Source: Ruminococcus sp. OA3
GTDB taxonomy: Bacteria > Bacillota > Clostridia > Lachnospirales > Lachnospiraceae
DNA length: 64,000 bases
Assembly (NCBI RefSeq): GCF_022440845.1
Contig: NZ_JAKNTO010000001.1
Location: forward strand, 2,790,001 to 2,854,000
Direction of reading: 5' to 3'
Positions 53,961-64,000 of this stretch are shown in pieces. The number at the start of each line of letters is the position of its first letter. The stretch's first letter is position 1. The notes below the pieces were generated by a model that did not search any database, had not been told where the DNA came from, and saw nothing but the letters and a program-made list of their open reading frames with translations. Both the position numbers and the translations under genes were made by a program.

Positions 53961-53978
53961 TCTTAAGAATTCCTAAGA
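53961..53978. promoter_or_regulatory. 10-bp-spaced direct repeat, candidate response-regulator site
   Basis: TCTTAAGA (53961-53968) and TCCTAAGA (53971-53978) match at seven of eight positions with an exact 10-bp period, the arrangement OmpR-family regulators bind. It lies about 110-130 bases ahead of the binding-protein gene, and TCCTAAG recurs (55914-55919) ahead of the regulator gene. Confidence 0.45.
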
Positions 53979-54003
53979 CCTCAAGGCAGAAACCACGATG
54001 CTA

Positions 54004-55125
54004 TTAAACTGAGGGAAGTTCAACGATAAACACAGTAGTTCCGTTACTGCATTCAGCCTTTATTTCACCACCGTGCTTTACAACAATATCTTTCGCGATG
54101 GCAAGACCAAGTCCGGAACCGCCGGTCGCGCTCGATCTTGAGCTGTCCAGACGATAAAATTTGTCGAAGATCACATTAAGCTTGTCTTCCGGAAGATCAC
54201 CCTTATTTTCAAATTTGACAACCGTCTTTCCGGGCAGCTCCTGCGCTGAAATTGTTATGTCACTGCTGCCTGCACTATATGCTATGGCATTTTTCAAAAT
54301 GTTATTGAATACCCGTGCCAGCTTTTCAGAGTCGCCGTACAATACCATATCTTCGGAGATCCTGTTTGCAATGTGCTTTCCACATGAATTCAGATGTGGA
54401 TACAGTTCATCTGAAATCTGTGCCATCATATAGTAAAGATCAATATTTGTCTTTTTCAGAGAAAGGGAGTCTGAATTGCTGCGTGCGATCTCAAAAAATT
54501 CATCAATCAAAGTTTTAAGCCGATTCGCCTTCTCCCATGCGATATGGATGTATTTTAATTTCTTCACATCAGCCATGTCCGGATTTTCATCCAAAAGGCT
54601 GAGATATCCCATGACTGAGGTGAGCGGAGTTTTTATATCGTGAGCCAGATAAACCACAAGATCATTCTTTCTCTGCTCGGCTCTCTTTGTCTCAAACGCC
54701 CGTGTTTTTAGTGTCTGCCTGACATGGTCCAATTTATGTTCGATAATTTCTAATTCGGGAGATAAGGATATCTGTGCGTCATCCTCCATGAGCTGGTCAA
54801 TGCCGTTCACAACTTCATCAAAATATCTTTTATATGATTTCAGCAGCATCTGAAATAGCAGAAACATAAAGAGGATGATCGTTAGCGTAAGAATAAACTG
54901 CATGTTATTTCCTATTATTCGGAAATAGAGTAGGTTGGCATCAGTATCGCTGATGTGAAGGATACGCGCAATGAAAACTGCTATTATATCAGCCAAATGT
55001 CCATGGCTAAGTAACCGCAGGAGCAGTACTGTAAGGGCAGCACCAATTGTGATGCATAATCCTTTGCCAAATGTGATGCGGCTAAGCTTTGCATAGTTAT
55101 AATCTTTTTTTTTAAATTTCTTCAA
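54004..55125 (-). CDS. Sensor histidine kinase (VanS-like)
   Basis: About 373-aa membrane kinase: two membrane segments (about 20-45 and 75-100) with a short outside loop of roughly 30 residues, HAMP-like linker, HisKA with VVYLAHDIKTPLTSVMGYL (phospho-His), and HATPase with FNNILKNAIAYS and GGSGLGLAIAKDIVVKHGG. The short sensor loop suggests sensing within or near the membrane, as in intramembrane-sensing kinases. The frame opens at 55281 but the start is probably TTG 55125 (or TTG 55137), overlapping the regulator gene by 14 bases; no suitable ATG exists. Confidence 0.88.
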   Translation of the reverse strand: MKKFKKKDYNYAKLSRITFGKGLCITIGAALTVLLLRLLSHGHLADIIAVFIARILHISDTDANLLYFRIIGNNMQFILTLTIILFMFLLFQMLLKSYKRYFDEVVNGIDQLMEDDAQISLSPELEIIEHKLDHVRQTLKTRAFETKRAEQRKNDLVVYLAHDIKTPLTSVMGYLSLLDENPDMADVKKLKYIHIAWEKANRLKTLIDEFFEIARSNSDSLSLKKTNIDLYYMMAQISDELYPHLNSCGKHIANRISEDMVLYGDSEKLARVFNNILKNAIAYSAGSSDITISAQELPGKTVVKFENKGDLPEDKLNVIFDKFYRLDSSRSSATGGSGLGLAIAKDIVVKHGGEIKAECSNGTTVFIVELPSV

Positions 55126-55819
55126 TTTTGTATCCAACCCCCCATACAGTTTTGATATATTTGGGTCTTTCACCGGTATCCCCCATCTTCTCACGAAGAT
55201 GGCGAATGTGTACGGTGAGGGTATTGTTGCTCTTGGTATAATATTCGTCCTGCCAGACTTCATGAAACAAATCCTCTGCACTGACTACGCTGCCCTTGCG
55301 CTCCAGAAGAATACGTAGGATTGAAAATTCTGTTGGCGTTAGCAGCAGGCTGTTTCCGTCAATCGTACATTCATAAGTCTTCACATTCATAGTCAATCCC
55401 GCATACTCAAAGATTGCTTCTGTTACATGTGAGGCGGAGACTGTATTATATTTCTTGTATCGGCGAAGCTGTGCCTTCACCCTGGCCAGCAGTTCAAGCG
55501 GCCGAAAAGGTTTTGTAATATAATCATCTGCCCCAAGTGTCAGACCGGTAATCTTATCTGTTTCCGAATCTTTTGCCGTAAGCATGATGACAGGACAGGC
55601 GTAACCCTTATCTCTCACAATCTGGCATATTGACAGGCCACTCATATCCGGAAGCATAATGTCCAATATGACGAGATCAAACTCCATACGCTCCATATAG
55701 TCAAGAGCTTCTGTACCTGAGTAGAACTTATACACATCCAGATTTTCATTTTGAAGGTAGGCTTCAATCAAGTCAGCAATTTCTTTCTCATCATCAACCA
55801 CAAGTATTTTCTCGGCCAA
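55112..55819 (-). CDS. OmpR/VanR-family response regulator
   Basis: 235-aa regulator: receiver domain (1-115) with acidic pocket VVDDEKE, phospho-Asp in LVILDIMLPDMSG, switch Thr in VIMLTAKD and Lys in ITKPFRPLEL; winged-helix DNA-binding domain (about 135-233) ending NTLTVHIRHLREKMGD and VWGVGYKIEE. It uses TTG 55819, nine bases behind AAAGGAG. It pairs with the overlapping kinase gene and is predicted to control the binding-protein/transporter operon just downstream. Confidence 0.93.
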   Translation of the reverse strand: MAEKILVVDDEKEIADLIEAYLQNENLDVYKFYSGTEALDYMERMEFDLVILDIMLPDMSGLSICQIVRDKGYACPVIMLTAKDSETDKITGLTLGADDYITKPFRPLELLARVKAQLRRYKKYNTVSASHVTEAIFEYAGLTMNVKTYECTIDGNSLLLTPTEFSILRILLERKGSVVSAEDLFHEVWQDEYYTKSNNTLTVHIRHLREKMGDTGERPKYIKTVWGVGYKIEEI

Positions 55820-55942
55820 AGCATCATGCTCCTTTTGTTTTATATTTTATATAGTATAGCAAATTTACTGCTTCCATTTATTCATTTGTGATTATAAAAT
55901 CATTAATTTTTTCCTAAGGTATACAAAGGTTATCTAATCGAT

Positions 55943-57907
55943 TCAATTCTTTATCTCATTTGCCGGCGGAAGGCATATATAATTCTTACAAACGTAATAT
56001 GTTGTTTTTTCATTCAGTAATGGAAACTCCGGCGTTTCTTCCTCCCGTATTTTTATATCCGCATACAGCGGAAGTCGGCTTATGATTTCTTCTTTTCTGT
56101 CCGTTTTCGACAATATAACGGTAATCTTCTGTGGGGGATAGTCATATAGCAGAAGTGCAGTCAGAAACATACAGTACCCTGCCGGATAGTCTTCCGCCGC
56201 ACTGGACATATATGCAAGCTGATGCTCTGCTGCATTTTTATAATCTTCATTACCCGTGATCTGATATAGCCGTACAAGACAGTAAGCCATCACGGAATTC
56301 CCGCTGGGTATCGCACCATCATAGGTTTCTTTCGGCCTCGTTATCAATCTGTCATTACGGTTCCCGTACAGAAAGAATCCTCCGCCATTTTGATCCGCAA
56401 ACTGCCGCCGCGCTTCATTACAGATCTGCCGGGCACGCCTCAGATACTTTTCATCAGAGACCGCCTCGTAAAGGCTGAGCAATGCGGCTGTGTAATAGGC
56501 ATACTCATCAAGAAATCCTCTTACATTCCCGGCTCCATCCCGGCAGCTGACAAAAAGTATTGTTCCGTCTGCCAGATTTTTTTCAATGAAGCGATGCGCC
56601 TGCACAGCCGATTGAAGATACCTTTCCTTTCCGGTGACCCGGTATAGTACCGCCATGGCAGAAATCATCAGGGAGTTCCATGCAGTAAGGACCTTGTCAT
56701 CCAGATGAAGCTTTGTTCTCAGCTGGCGATTATCATACAGAAGCTTTTTTTCTTTATGGAATCTATCGGATATATCATTCCCGTTCAACAGGTTCGGAAT
56801 ATTTTTCCCCTCGAAGTTTCCGTCTTCAGTGATTCCGAAATAACTGCAGAATTCCGCTCCCTTTTCTCTGCCGAGTATCTTACAAATTTCTTCATAATCC
56901 CAGACATAATACATTCCCTCCCTGCCCTCACTGTCCGCATCCTGGGCAGAGTAATATTCGCCCTCAGGTCCTGTCATTTCCCGTAAAATATACTCCGCGA
57001 TTTTTTCAGCCGTATCTAAAAACATGTTATCTTCAGATATCTTAAATGCAGCTGCGTAAGCGATCATCAGCAGGGCATTATCATATAACATTTTCTCAAA
57101 ATGAGGCACAAGATAAAAACGGTCTGTAGAATATCTGGAAAACCCATAGCCAATATGATCAAAAATCCCCCCTCTTCGCATCTGCTCCAGAGTCTTTCCC
57201 GCCTGATAAAATGTATCATCACACTCAATCCGGGAATACAACATAAGAAATATTAAATTATGGGGGGTTGGAAATTTAGGCGCCAAACCAAATCCACCGT
57301 AATTTTTGTCAAAAGATCGTGTGAACAATTCTACAGCCTGTCCGGGCAGTCCGCTGTCCATTTCTTTTTCAGACTGCTCTTTCGCCTTCTCTTCCGTACT
57401 GCCTTTATCTATATTCATCTGACCTAAAATCTGTTCTGCCGAATGCAGCAAATCGGCTTTCTTATGTTTCCAGAGCTTATTGATTTCCAGTAACAGTTCC
57501 CGAAATCCCATCATGCCAGATCGGTTCACAGGTGGAAAATACGTTCCCGCATAGAAGGGCTTCTGCTCTGCTGTCATAAAAATACTCATAGGCCATCCGC
57601 CACTCCCCGTCAATTTCTGGCAGACTTCCATATACACACTGTCTATATCGGGCCGCTCTTCCCTGTCTACCTTGATGGAAATGAAATTCTGGTTTAGAAT
57701 ACCGGCAATTTCCTCATTTTCAAAACTCTCATGCGCCATCACATGACACCAGTGACAGGTACTGTAGCCGATACTTAAAAAAACCGGTTTATCTTCCTGT
57801 CTGGCTCTTTCAAATGCCTCATCAGACCACGGATACCAGTCGACAGGATTATTGGCATGTTGTATAAGATACGGACTGCTTTGACCACTTAAATGATTAC
57901 TGCTCAT
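55943..57907 (-). CDS. YyaL-like thioredoxin-domain protein (DUF255/SSP411 family)
   Basis: 654-aa cytoplasmic protein. N-terminal DUF255 thioredoxin-like domain (about 1-160): [34 protein letters not shown] with the CxxC pair, and [11 protein letters not shown]. The remainder is an (alpha/alpha)6-barrel resembling N-acylglucosamine 2-epimerases ([30 protein letters not shown]). Function is poorly known in bacteria. ATG 57907 is preferred for the AAAGGAGG seven bases ahead. It stands alone between the two signalling loci. Confidence 0.92.
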   Translation of the reverse strand: MSSNHLSGQSSPYLIQHANNPVDWYPWSDEAFERARQEDKPVFLSIGYSTCHWCHVMAHESFENEEIAGILNQNFISIKVDREERPDIDSVYMEVCQKLTGSGGWPMSIFMTAEQKPFYAGTYFPPVNRSGMMGFRELLLEINKLWKHKKADLLHSAEQILGQMNIDKGSTEEKAKEQSEKEMDSGLPGQAVELFTRSFDKNYGGFGLAPKFPTPHNLIFLMLYSRIECDDTFYQAGKTLEQMRRGGIFDHIGYGFSRYSTDRFYLVPHFEKMLYDNALLMIAYAAAFKISEDNMFLDTAEKIAEYILREMTGPEGEYYSAQDADSEGREGMYYVWDYEEICKILGREKGAEFCSYFGITEDGNFEGKNIPNLLNGNDISDRFHKEKKLLYDNRQLRTKLHLDDKVLTAWNSLMISAMAVLYRVTGKERYLQSAVQAHRFIEKNLADGTILFVSCRDGAGNVRGFLDEYAYYTAALLSLYEAVSDEKYLRRARQICNEARRQFADQNGGGFFLYGNRNDRLITRPKETYDGAIPSGNSVMAYCLVRLYQITGNEDYKNAAEHQLAYMSSAAEDYPAGYCMFLTALLLYDYPPQKITVILSKTDRKEEIISRLPLYADIKIREEETPEFPLLNEKTTYYVCKNYICLPPANEIKN

Positions 57908-58011
57908 GACGGTCCTCCTTTTCAATATTCCCCACTATCCATTCCCAAAAGTTTTGAAATCCATGCGTCTGAACGTCCAGGTTCCGAAAGTTCCGAAAAA
58001 ACATCAGGTAT

Positions 58012-60570
58012 CTATATAAAATATCTTTTCAACAGGCGTGTCAATTCCGTAATCTCAACAGGCTTTGCAATATGGGCGTTCATACCGCACGCTAAGCAAT
58101 GACGGATATCTTCAGAAAAAGCATCCGCACTCATGGCAATGATCGGAACAGATGAAGCATTCGGGTGATCCAGCCCACGGATTGATCTTGCAGCCTCATA
58201 TCCCGTCATATGCGGCATCCGTATATCCATAAGTATCGCATCGTAATATCCCTCCGGCGATTTACGGAACTTTTCCAGACATATGTGTCCATCTTCTGCC
58301 CAGTCAAGTTCCACGCCCAGATCAGCCAATAATTCTTTTGCGACTTCCCAGTTAAGTTCATTGTCCTCAGCTAACAGAATACGGCGTCCGGACATATCAA
58401 TCGCCTGATCCGATATCCTGTCCTGTGTCTCTTCACCGTCCATATATTGGCGCAGACCATAAAATAAAGTAGATTTAAACAGCGGCTTGGAAATGAAACC
58501 GCTGATCCCCGCCTCACGGGCCTCCGTCTCAAATTCGCTCCAATCGTATGCAGAGATAAGCAGAATCGGTATTTCATCTCCTAAATTACGCCGAATCTCT
58601 TTGGCAACCTGAATGCCATCCATGCCAGGCAGTTTCCAGTCTAATAGAATGATCTGATAATCGTCTCCCTTTTTGTGGCGCCGGATTACCAGTTCTATTG
58701 CCTTCTCCCCACTCAGTGTCCATTCAGCTTTTATTCCAAAAGATTTTAGTTCGTTTGCGGCAGTTTGACATAACAATTCGTCATCGTCAACTACCAGCAT
58801 ATTCCAGGAGGGAAGAACCATATCCTCTTGCATCGCGGCAGCTTTTTCAAAGTCCACTGTAATATGGAATTCTGTACCTCTATCAGGTTCGCTTTGCACA
58901 TCAATGGTCCCTTCCATTGCATCCACAATGTATTTCGTGATGGACATTCCCAAACCTGCTCCCTCAGTCTTATGTATTCTGCTTTCATCGGCGCGGCTGT
59001 AGGAATCATATATTTTGCTCAGGAATTCCGGTGACATGCCAATTCCATTATCCTTAACGTAAATATGAATTCGGACATAGTTCTCTCCTTTTGGAGATGC
59101 TTCCTCAAACAGGGATAATCGTATCGCCCCTCCTTCAGGTGTATACTTTGTCGCATTGGACAAAAGATTCAGTAAAATCTGATTCAGACGCACGCCATCA
59201 CACCATACGTCTTCCGTCATAATATTTTCAACATGTATATCAAAACTTTGTTTTTTTGCTTTCACCTGCGGCTGCATAATATTAACAATCCCCTGAACAA
59301 CTTCTTTTAAAGAAATCTGCTCTGTTGTCAAAGTCAATTTACCACTCTCAATTTTAGACATGTCCAAAACATCATTAATCAGCCCCAGCAGATGTTTGCT
59401 TGACAGGGTGATCTTCCTCAGGCAGTTCCGCACCTGTTCACGGTCATCTACGTGTGCTGTTGCAATCGCGGTCATACCCACGATTGCGTTCATAGGTGTG
59501 CGGATATCATGACTCATATTGGCTAAAAATTCACTTTTTGCTTTATTTGCCTCAATCGCCACCTGACGTGTCTTCTCCAGTTCCTGTAGCTGCAGGCGGG
59601 TCATGGAAAAATACCGAAGAAATATCAAAGTCAGCAGGATTAATATAGAAGCACAGGCCAGCAGCGTAATGAACATGCGTTGAACGCTCAGGCTGTTTAT
59701 GGTCTCGTCCAATATACCGTAAGGCATGACCGATACCAGATACCACTCGGAACATGGTAAAGGAATGCCGTAAATCTGCCTTTCCTCACCATTTACCTCA
59801 AATATTGTGGTATATTCTTTGTGATCCCTCAAAGCTGCGGCGAATCCTTCAAGAGAGTTTTCTGCCGTTGATTTTTCTGCGGAAGGATCGAGTTGCTGTT
59901 GCAGCTGATTAAAAAACTCCCACAACTCAGTGTTGGGATTTCGTATGACAAAACTTCCATCCGAACGGATAATATGATAGTACGTCAGCTGTCCTTCATC
60001 CTCCAAAGAAAGAAAATCGGTGATATAATCCAGAGGCACGGCTGCGACCAGACCAGTGCCCTTATTGCCGTTCTTCATCGGATAAGTTGCATCAACGCCA
60101 AACAATACCACTTCATTGCCCGCCGCATCAACACCTACCGCAACTCTTCGCTCCCTGCGATTTAATGCTTCTACAAAAGGAGATGGATTAAGCGGCTGTA
60201 TCGGTGCTCCGCTGAGTGTTTCAAAGTTTCCTTCATCAGAACAGATCGCCAGATAATCAAAGCCCCTGACCTGTGCCCTGTAGACAAGTTCCTCATACAG
60301 ACTTTCTGTATCGTAATTCTCTGCCGAGACCACGGAAATGATGCCGTCCACCTGATCAAACCGAAGTTTGATGATGTTTTCAAAATGTCTGGACATTTGT
60401 TCGTTCATTCCGGACATGTAGATTTGTCCAACTTCGTATATGGTCTTTTTGCTTTTTCGATTCATATAAATTCCCAGAATACTGAAAACAACTACACTAA
60501 AGAGCAGAAGCCCGATAAAACTGAATATGAGAAAACGGGTGGTGGAATTCTTTTTTTTACTGCTGCGCAT
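58012..60570 (-). CDS. Hybrid sensor histidine kinase with two receiver domains
   Basis: 852-aa membrane kinase. Order: membrane segment (about 12-36), dCache-like extracellular sensor (about 45-300), second membrane segment (about 303-325), HisKA with [19 protein letters not shown], HATPase ([27 protein letters not shown]), receiver 1 ([13 protein letters not shown]) and receiver 2 ([19 protein letters not shown]). No Hpt domain is present. ATG 60570 follows GGGAG and overlaps the upstream regulator gene by 14 bases; an ATG at 60600 lacks an RBS. Ligand unknown. Confidence 0.93.
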   Translation of the reverse strand: MRSSKKKNSTTRFLIFSFIGLLLFSVVVFSILGIYMNRKSKKTIYEVGQIYMSGMNEQMSRHFENIIKLRFDQVDGIISVVSAENYDTESLYEELVYRAQVRGFDYLAICSDEGNFETLSGAPIQPLNPSPFVEALNRRERRVAVGVDAAGNEVVLFGVDATYPMKNGNKGTGLVAAVPLDYITDFLSLEDEGQLTYYHIIRSDGSFVIRNPNTELWEFFNQLQQQLDPSAEKSTAENSLEGFAAALRDHKEYTTIFEVNGEERQIYGIPLPCSEWYLVSVMPYGILDETINSLSVQRMFITLLACASILILLTLIFLRYFSMTRLQLQELEKTRQVAIEANKAKSEFLANMSHDIRTPMNAIVGMTAIATAHVDDREQVRNCLRKITLSSKHLLGLINDVLDMSKIESGKLTLTTEQISLKEVVQGIVNIMQPQVKAKKQSFDIHVENIMTEDVWCDGVRLNQILLNLLSNATKYTPEGGAIRLSLFEEASPKGENYVRIHIYVKDNGIGMSPEFLSKIYDSYSRADESRIHKTEGAGLGMSITKYIVDAMEGTIDVQSEPDRGTEFHITVDFEKAAAMQEDMVLPSWNMLVVDDDELLCQTAANELKSFGIKAEWTLSGEKAIELVIRRHKKGDDYQIILLDWKLPGMDGIQVAKEIRRNLGDEIPILLISAYDWSEFETEAREAGISGFISKPLFKSTLFYGLRQYMDGEETQDRISDQAIDMSGRRILLAEDNELNWEVAKELLADLGVELDWAEDGHICLEKFRKSPEGYYDAILMDIRMPHMTGYEAARSIRGLDHPNASSVPIIAMSADAFSEDIRHCLACGMNAHIAKPVEITELTRLLKRYFI

Positions 60571-62233
60571 TGACGTTATCACTCCCTTTTTTGTCTTCAT
60601 CCGTGTCTCTGGCCGGAAAATGTATCGTCACTTGATTTTTTGTGGCCTTTGCCTGATACATCATGCTGTCCGCCACTAGAAACAATTCCCTGGTTTTTCC
60701 TCTCCCGTATACCCCTCCAATGCTCACAGATACATGTATTTCGGGGTATTCATCGATCACCATCCGATCAACAGAGCGTCTTATTCCCTCCAGTTTCTTC
60801 TCAAATGCATCTACAGGGATACGGTAAAAAAGAATTACAAATTCATCACCGCCGTAACGGATTACAGCATCTGTTTTGCGAATACTCGATGATACCGTTT
60901 TTGCAACGCTTTGTAACACACAATCGCCTGCATAATGTCCATAATGATCATTGACACGTTTAAAATTATCAACATCCATCACGACGACAGCTTCACTGTC
61001 TTCCTCTCCCTGAAAATATTCTTCAAAATAACGGCGATTGTAGATACCGGTCAGCGAATCAATATATAAGTATTGCAGGTGTTGCTGTCCTGCGGAAAAT
61101 GAAGCGTATTCTTTGCGTGGAAACAACTTGTCATAGTCCATTTTTTCTTTCAGGTTCTGAATGCTTTTCGTATCCTGTCCGATTGTGGTATCCATCAACT
61201 CATGTTTCAGCTCGTCCGCAACTTCCTGCAGACACTGGAGGAGAATCGGATGGAACGCTCCGCATTGTCCTTCGACAATCATTTTTAGTGCTTCGTCCTG
61301 TGAATATTCCCTCTTGTAGCATCTTTTACTGGTCAACGCATCATACACATCAGCCAAACCAACCACCTGGGCGGCAATGGGTATTTGTTCTCCCTTTAAT
61401 CCATCCGGATAACCATTGCCGTCATATCTTTCGTGATGCCACCGACAGATTTCCGAAGCTGTTTTGACAAACGGCAGCTCCTGCTGCTCAAACGGTAATT
61501 CCAACAGCATCCTGGCGCCGACTGCCGAGTGGGTCTTAATCACTTCAAATTCCTCCGCAGTAAGGGGGCCCCGCTTATTCAGAATTGCATCGGAAACCGA
61601 TATTTTTCCTATATCATGCAGGGATGATGCAGTACCTATTAACGCAATCTCAGATTTTGTCAACGGATACCGGTCTGTCCTCTGAACCAGGCGTTCCAGC
61701 AGGTGTTCTGTAATGGTATTTACATGCATTACATGTAAACCGCTCTCTCCGTTGCGGAATTCTACAATATGAGACAGGATTGAAATCATGAGTTTATTAT
61801 TTCTTTCCTGCTCATAAAACTGTTCTGCGATAATCCTCTCCAGGCGGTGTTGTCTGGCATATAGGAGCATCGTATTGGAAATCCGGCGATGGACGATTGT
61901 AAAATCAAACGGCCGGCTGATATAGTCAAATGCCCCCAGATCATAGGCACGTTTAATATTTTCAGGAGAATCATCGGCGGAAATCATAATCACAGCGAAC
62001 ATATCATTCCAGTGGTATTTATTTATGTAAGTCAACACCTCAAACCCATCCATCTTCGGCATCATAATGTCCAAAAGCAGAAGTGAAAAATCCGATCTGT
62101 GCTGTGAGAGAAGTGCAACTGCCTCTGCGCCGTTGCTGACTTCTACAATCTCATACTGATCTTCCAGAATAGCTGCCAGAAGAGACCGGTTCATCTCTGA
62201 ATCGTCCGCAATCAAGATTTTTTGTTTATCCAT
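60557..62233 (-). CDS. Response regulator REC-HD-GYP-GGDEF (cyclic-di-GMP turnover)
   Basis: 558-aa cytoplasmic regulator. Receiver (1-120; phospho-Asp in [13 protein letters not shown]), HD-GYP phosphodiesterase domain (about 145-340; [36 protein letters not shown]), then a diguanylate cyclase domain (about 390-545) with intact [11 protein letters not shown] and an upstream RxxD inhibitory site (RKTD, five residues ahead). Both opposing catalytic domains look active. GGDEF after HD-GYP is not the usual order. First gene of a two-gene unit with the hybrid kinase. Confidence 0.93.
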   Translation of the reverse strand: MDKQKILIADDSEMNRSLLAAILEDQYEIVEVSNGAEAVALLSQHRSDFSLLLLDIMMPKMDGFEVLTYINKYHWNDMFAVIMISADDSPENIKRAYDLGAFDYISRPFDFTIVHRRISNTMLLYARQHRLERIIAEQFYEQERNNKLMISILSHIVEFRNGESGLHVMHVNTITEHLLERLVQRTDRYPLTKSEIALIGTASSLHDIGKISVSDAILNKRGPLTAEEFEVIKTHSAVGARMLLELPFEQQELPFVKTASEICRWHHERYDGNGYPDGLKGEQIPIAAQVVGLADVYDALTSKRCYKREYSQDEALKMIVEGQCGAFHPILLQCLQEVADELKHELMDTTIGQDTKSIQNLKEKMDYDKLFPRKEYASFSAGQQHLQYLYIDSLTGIYNRRYFEEYFQGEEDSEAVVVMDVDNFKRVNDHYGHYAGDCVLQSVAKTVSSSIRKTDAVIRYGGDEFVILFYRIPVDAFEKKLEGIRRSVDRMVIDEYPEIHVSVSIGGVYGRGKTRELFLVADSMMYQAKATKNQVTIHFPARDTDEDKKGSDNVNAQQ

Positions 62234-62268
62234 GATACTTCAATCTCTTTCATCATTTTACGATTTTA

Positions 62269-62297
62269 ATTATAAATACACTTCCTGCAGCCTGCAA
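62269..62297 (-). promoter_or_regulatory. Promoter of the REC-HD-GYP-GGDEF/hybrid kinase pair
   Basis: Minus strand: -35 TTGCAG (62297-62292), 17-base spacer, perfect -10 TATAAT (62274-62269). Confidence 0.7.
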
Positions 62298-62339
62298 CAA
62301 TCATTTTGGACAGGTGTACACATAGCTGTGTTTTTTTTA

Positions 62340-62368
62340 CTGACAAGCCGGCGTATACGAAGTATAAT
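62340..62368 (+). promoter_or_regulatory. Promoter of the double-GntR gene
   Basis: -35 CTGACA (62340-62345), 17-base spacer, perfect -10 TATAAT (62363-62368). The spacer holds GCGTATACG, a short palindrome of the kind GntR proteins often bind, and GTGTACAC occurs about 20 bases upstream (62313-62320), so autoregulation is possible. Confidence 0.7.
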
Positions 62369-62393
62369 TGAAAGTAAAAGGAAAGGGAGATGA

Positions 62394-63860
62394 ATGATGG
62401 AATCACAGGAAACCAAGTTCTCATTTATATACAATGAAATTAAGCAGCGCATCTTAAACGGGCAGGTACTTCCCGGGAACCATCTGCCATCTTCAAGAGC
62501 GCTCTGCAATCACTTTCAGGTGAGCCGATATACCGTTAACCGGGTATTTGATGTGTTGAAAGAAGAGGGAATGATCGAAATTAAGCCTCGCCTCGCCCCA
62601 ATCGTCCTCGCAGGAACAGAGCAACAGGAACCGGAATATATGCTGTATGATATTCTGAGAAAAAGAGACAGTATTGTGCAGATATATCAAACACTCGCAC
62701 TGTTATTGCCGCCGCTTCTTGTTTTTGCTTCACAGGACTGTGATCTGGAGATGCTGCCCCACTATAAACAGGCTGTGAAAGTATCACGCCTGGGAATTGC
62801 GGCCGGCGGCTGGCGGCCTTCTTCAGATTTTATAAAAGAAATACTGGAAATTGGCGGTAACCCTCTGTTTGGCAATCTCTATTCGATTTTTGAGCTTTAT
62901 CATAACCTCAGTTTTTTTACGGAAAGATGTCCTCACTTTTTAGAGACCTTTCTGCAGAACTCTGTATCCGTGACGGGGATTATTATAGATATTTTAAAAG
63001 GGAACAATCCTTCTGTGAAACATCAGCAGTTCGCAGATTTAGGACAGAGATTTGCAGACACCATCACCACTACTTTAGAACATTTGGCGAACACGACGCC
63101 TCAATGTCCGCCCCAGGCTCCCGTTTTATTTTCCTGGAAACCGACACGAGGCAAGGATTATTTCTACTCAAGAATCATCAGCGATCTGAACCAGAAAATC
63201 GGCGGGGGGCAATATCCCCGCGGAACGTTTCTTCCTTATGAGAAGCAACTGGCCAGCCAGTACGGTGTCTCTGTATCCACAGTCAGAAAAGCATTGGATG
63301 AACTGGAGCAGAGAGGTCTTGTAAAAACCTTAAATGCCAAGGGAACTGTCGTCATTGAACCGGATGATTCCCGGGTAAATCAGATGCTTCCCACTCCAAG
63401 GCGTTCGCAGGAGGCACTGCAGTATCTGCATGCACTGCAATTGTTAATATTAATTATTCATCCGGCAGCTTCCATCGCAGCTTCCAGATTGTCTTCAACA
63501 GATTTAGAAAAACTGGAAGAGACATTCAGCCAGCCTGATTCCATTTGTATCATAGCTGTGTTTGAAGTCATTTTTAATCATGTTGATCTGAAGCCATTGC
63601 AGGTGATATTAACCGAAACGTTTCGTCTTACCGAATGGGGACACTATATAGCATATTACGATAACAAAAAACAAATCATTCAAAAGCTCAATAAAATTGT
63701 TATGGAAGCACTCCAATATCTGCACGAAGGGAATGTGACTGCTTTTGCGGACGGGATTACAGACTGCTATCGTTACATTTTAAAGCGCGCGAAAGAATGT
63801 ATGATAACAAAATACAGGTTTTACAGAGCCGCCTATATACGGATTCCGGAAAAATACTAA
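62394..63860 (+). CDS. Transcriptional regulator with two GntR-type winged helices
   Basis: 488-aa protein. A first GntR winged helix (about 8-75; FSFIYNEIKQRILNGQVLPG, LCNHFQVSRYTVNRVFDVLKEEG) is followed by about 170 residues of hydrophobic helical sequence with no membrane call, then a second GntR winged helix (about 255-325; YSRIISDLNQKIGGGQYPRG, LASQYGVSVSTVRKALDELEQRG) and a helical C-terminal region. No UTRA, aminotransferase or FCD motif recognised. ATG 62394 or 62397 both fit GGGAG. It may regulate itself or the divergent cyclic-di-GMP pair. Confidence 0.85.
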   Translation: MMESQETKFSFIYNEIKQRILNGQVLPGNHLPSSRALCNHFQVSRYTVNRVFDVLKEEGMIEIKPRLAPIVLAGTEQQEPEYMLYDILRKRDSIVQIYQTLALLLPPLLVFASQDCDLEMLPHYKQAVKVSRLGIAAGGWRPSSDFIKEILEIGGNPLFGNLYSIFELYHNLSFFTERCPHFLETFLQNSVSVTGIIIDILKGNNPSVKHQQFADLGQRFADTITTTLEHLANTTPQCPPQAPVLFSWKPTRGKDYFYSRIISDLNQKIGGGQYPRGTFLPYEKQLASQYGVSVSTVRKALDELEQRGLVKTLNAKGTVVIEPDDSRVNQMLPTPRRSQEALQYLHALQLLILIIHPAASIAASRLSSTDLEKLEETFSQPDSICIIAVFEVIFNHVDLKPLQVILTETFRLTEWGHYIAYYDNKKQIIQKLNKIVMEALQYLHEGNVTAFADGITDCYRYILKRAKECMITKYRFYRAAYIRIPEKY

Positions 63861-63926
63861 TTTGTATTCACAAGTTAGAAATATCAGTGCAGGGATTCTA
63901 TGTTTCATTTACTGCTGCCTCTTTTT

Positions 63927-64000
63927 CTAACATTGCTCCGCTGCCCACTTCTCATAGGCAGATACACTCTCTTTTGGACGCTTCAGCCCTTCTTCCACCT
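63927..64000 (-). CDS. C-terminal end of an unidentified protein (cut by right edge)
   Basis: The last 23 codons and a TAG stop (63929-63927) of a minus-strand frame open to the window edge. The visible tail reads RPKESVSAYEKWAAEQC at the end. Composition is protein-like and nothing competes on the other strand, but the fragment is too short to identify. Confidence 0.4.
   Translation of the reverse strand, partial: VEEGLKRPKESVSAYEKWAAEQC

Noticed and set aside
1-64000. CRISPR arrays, insertion sequences, prophage or tRNA genes
   Set aside because: No regularly spaced repeats, transposase or integrase motifs, or tRNA-like cloverleaf with CCA were found on reading either strand.

Overview
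The window reads as a contiguous piece of chromosome from an anaerobic, probably spore-forming Firmicute of class Clostridia, most likely a gut Lachnospiraceae; the genus cannot be fixed from the sequence. Reasons: the Firmicutes neighbourhoods yicC-remA-gmk-rpoZ and rex next to a YdiF-type ABC-F gene, an RqcH (NFACT) gene, a TepA-type ClpP-like protease, alr followed by mazF, Csp-like S8 proteins, a DUF3784 membrane protein, a VanR/VanS-type two-component pair, strong AGGAGG ribosome binding sites and several TTG starts. No transposase, phage gene, tRNA, rRNA or CRISPR array was seen.

Layout. 1-13.4 kb is housekeeping, all on the minus strand: the 5' part of an FtsK/SpoIIIE translocase, uppP, an M18 aminopeptidase, a ClC antiporter, an AGCS symporter, tepA, yebC, a CorC/HlyC-type membrane protein, mazF, alr and nnr. 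13.5-17.5 kb holds rex diverging from the ABC-F gene, and icd. 17.5-21.4 kb holds two divergent S8 subtilase-like genes (one with Cys where the catalytic Ser should be), a Cys/Gly-rich small protein, a 52-residue antisense-strand ORF and two Met-rich small proteins. 21.5-26.8 kb is a minus-strand operon yicC-remA-gmk-rpoZ-rimO-pgsA-cinA. 26.9-32.6 kb carries rqcH, a P-type ATPase and an SNF symporter on the plus strand. 32.7-34.6 kb has a hydrolase, DUF3784 and ferredoxin-nitroreductase genes.

The two most interesting accessory blocks follow. (A) 34.7-45.2 kb: a class I cobalamin riboswitch with its own intrinsic terminator sits in front of an eight- or nine-gene minus-strand operon: methyltransferase, two ABC exporter-fold half-transporters, a complete Nik/Cnt/Opp-type importer (two permeases, two ATPases, NikA-like lipoprotein) and a second, related methyltransferase. 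The simplest reading is a B12-repressed cobalt, cobalt-chelate or corrinoid acquisition system. (B) 45.3-55.8 kb: a VanRS-like two-component system followed by a seven-gene operon that mixes a carbohydrate-type ABC importer (MsmK/MalF/MalG-like) with efflux-type parts (MacA/HlyD-like adaptor, a membrane protein with a MacB-like periplasmic domain but no ATPase), a small lipoprotein, and a binding protein fused to a predicted beta-propeller. A 10-bp-spaced direct repeat lies upstream of it. I know of no described system with this composition.

56-64 kb carries a YyaL-type thioredoxin-domain protein, a translationally coupled hybrid histidine kinase and REC-HD-GYP-GGDEF regulator pair (cyclic-di-GMP signalling), a divergent regulator with two GntR-type helix-turn-helix domains, and the last codons of another minus-strand gene at the right edge. 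All functional calls come from reading motifs and gene order by eye; no database search was run.
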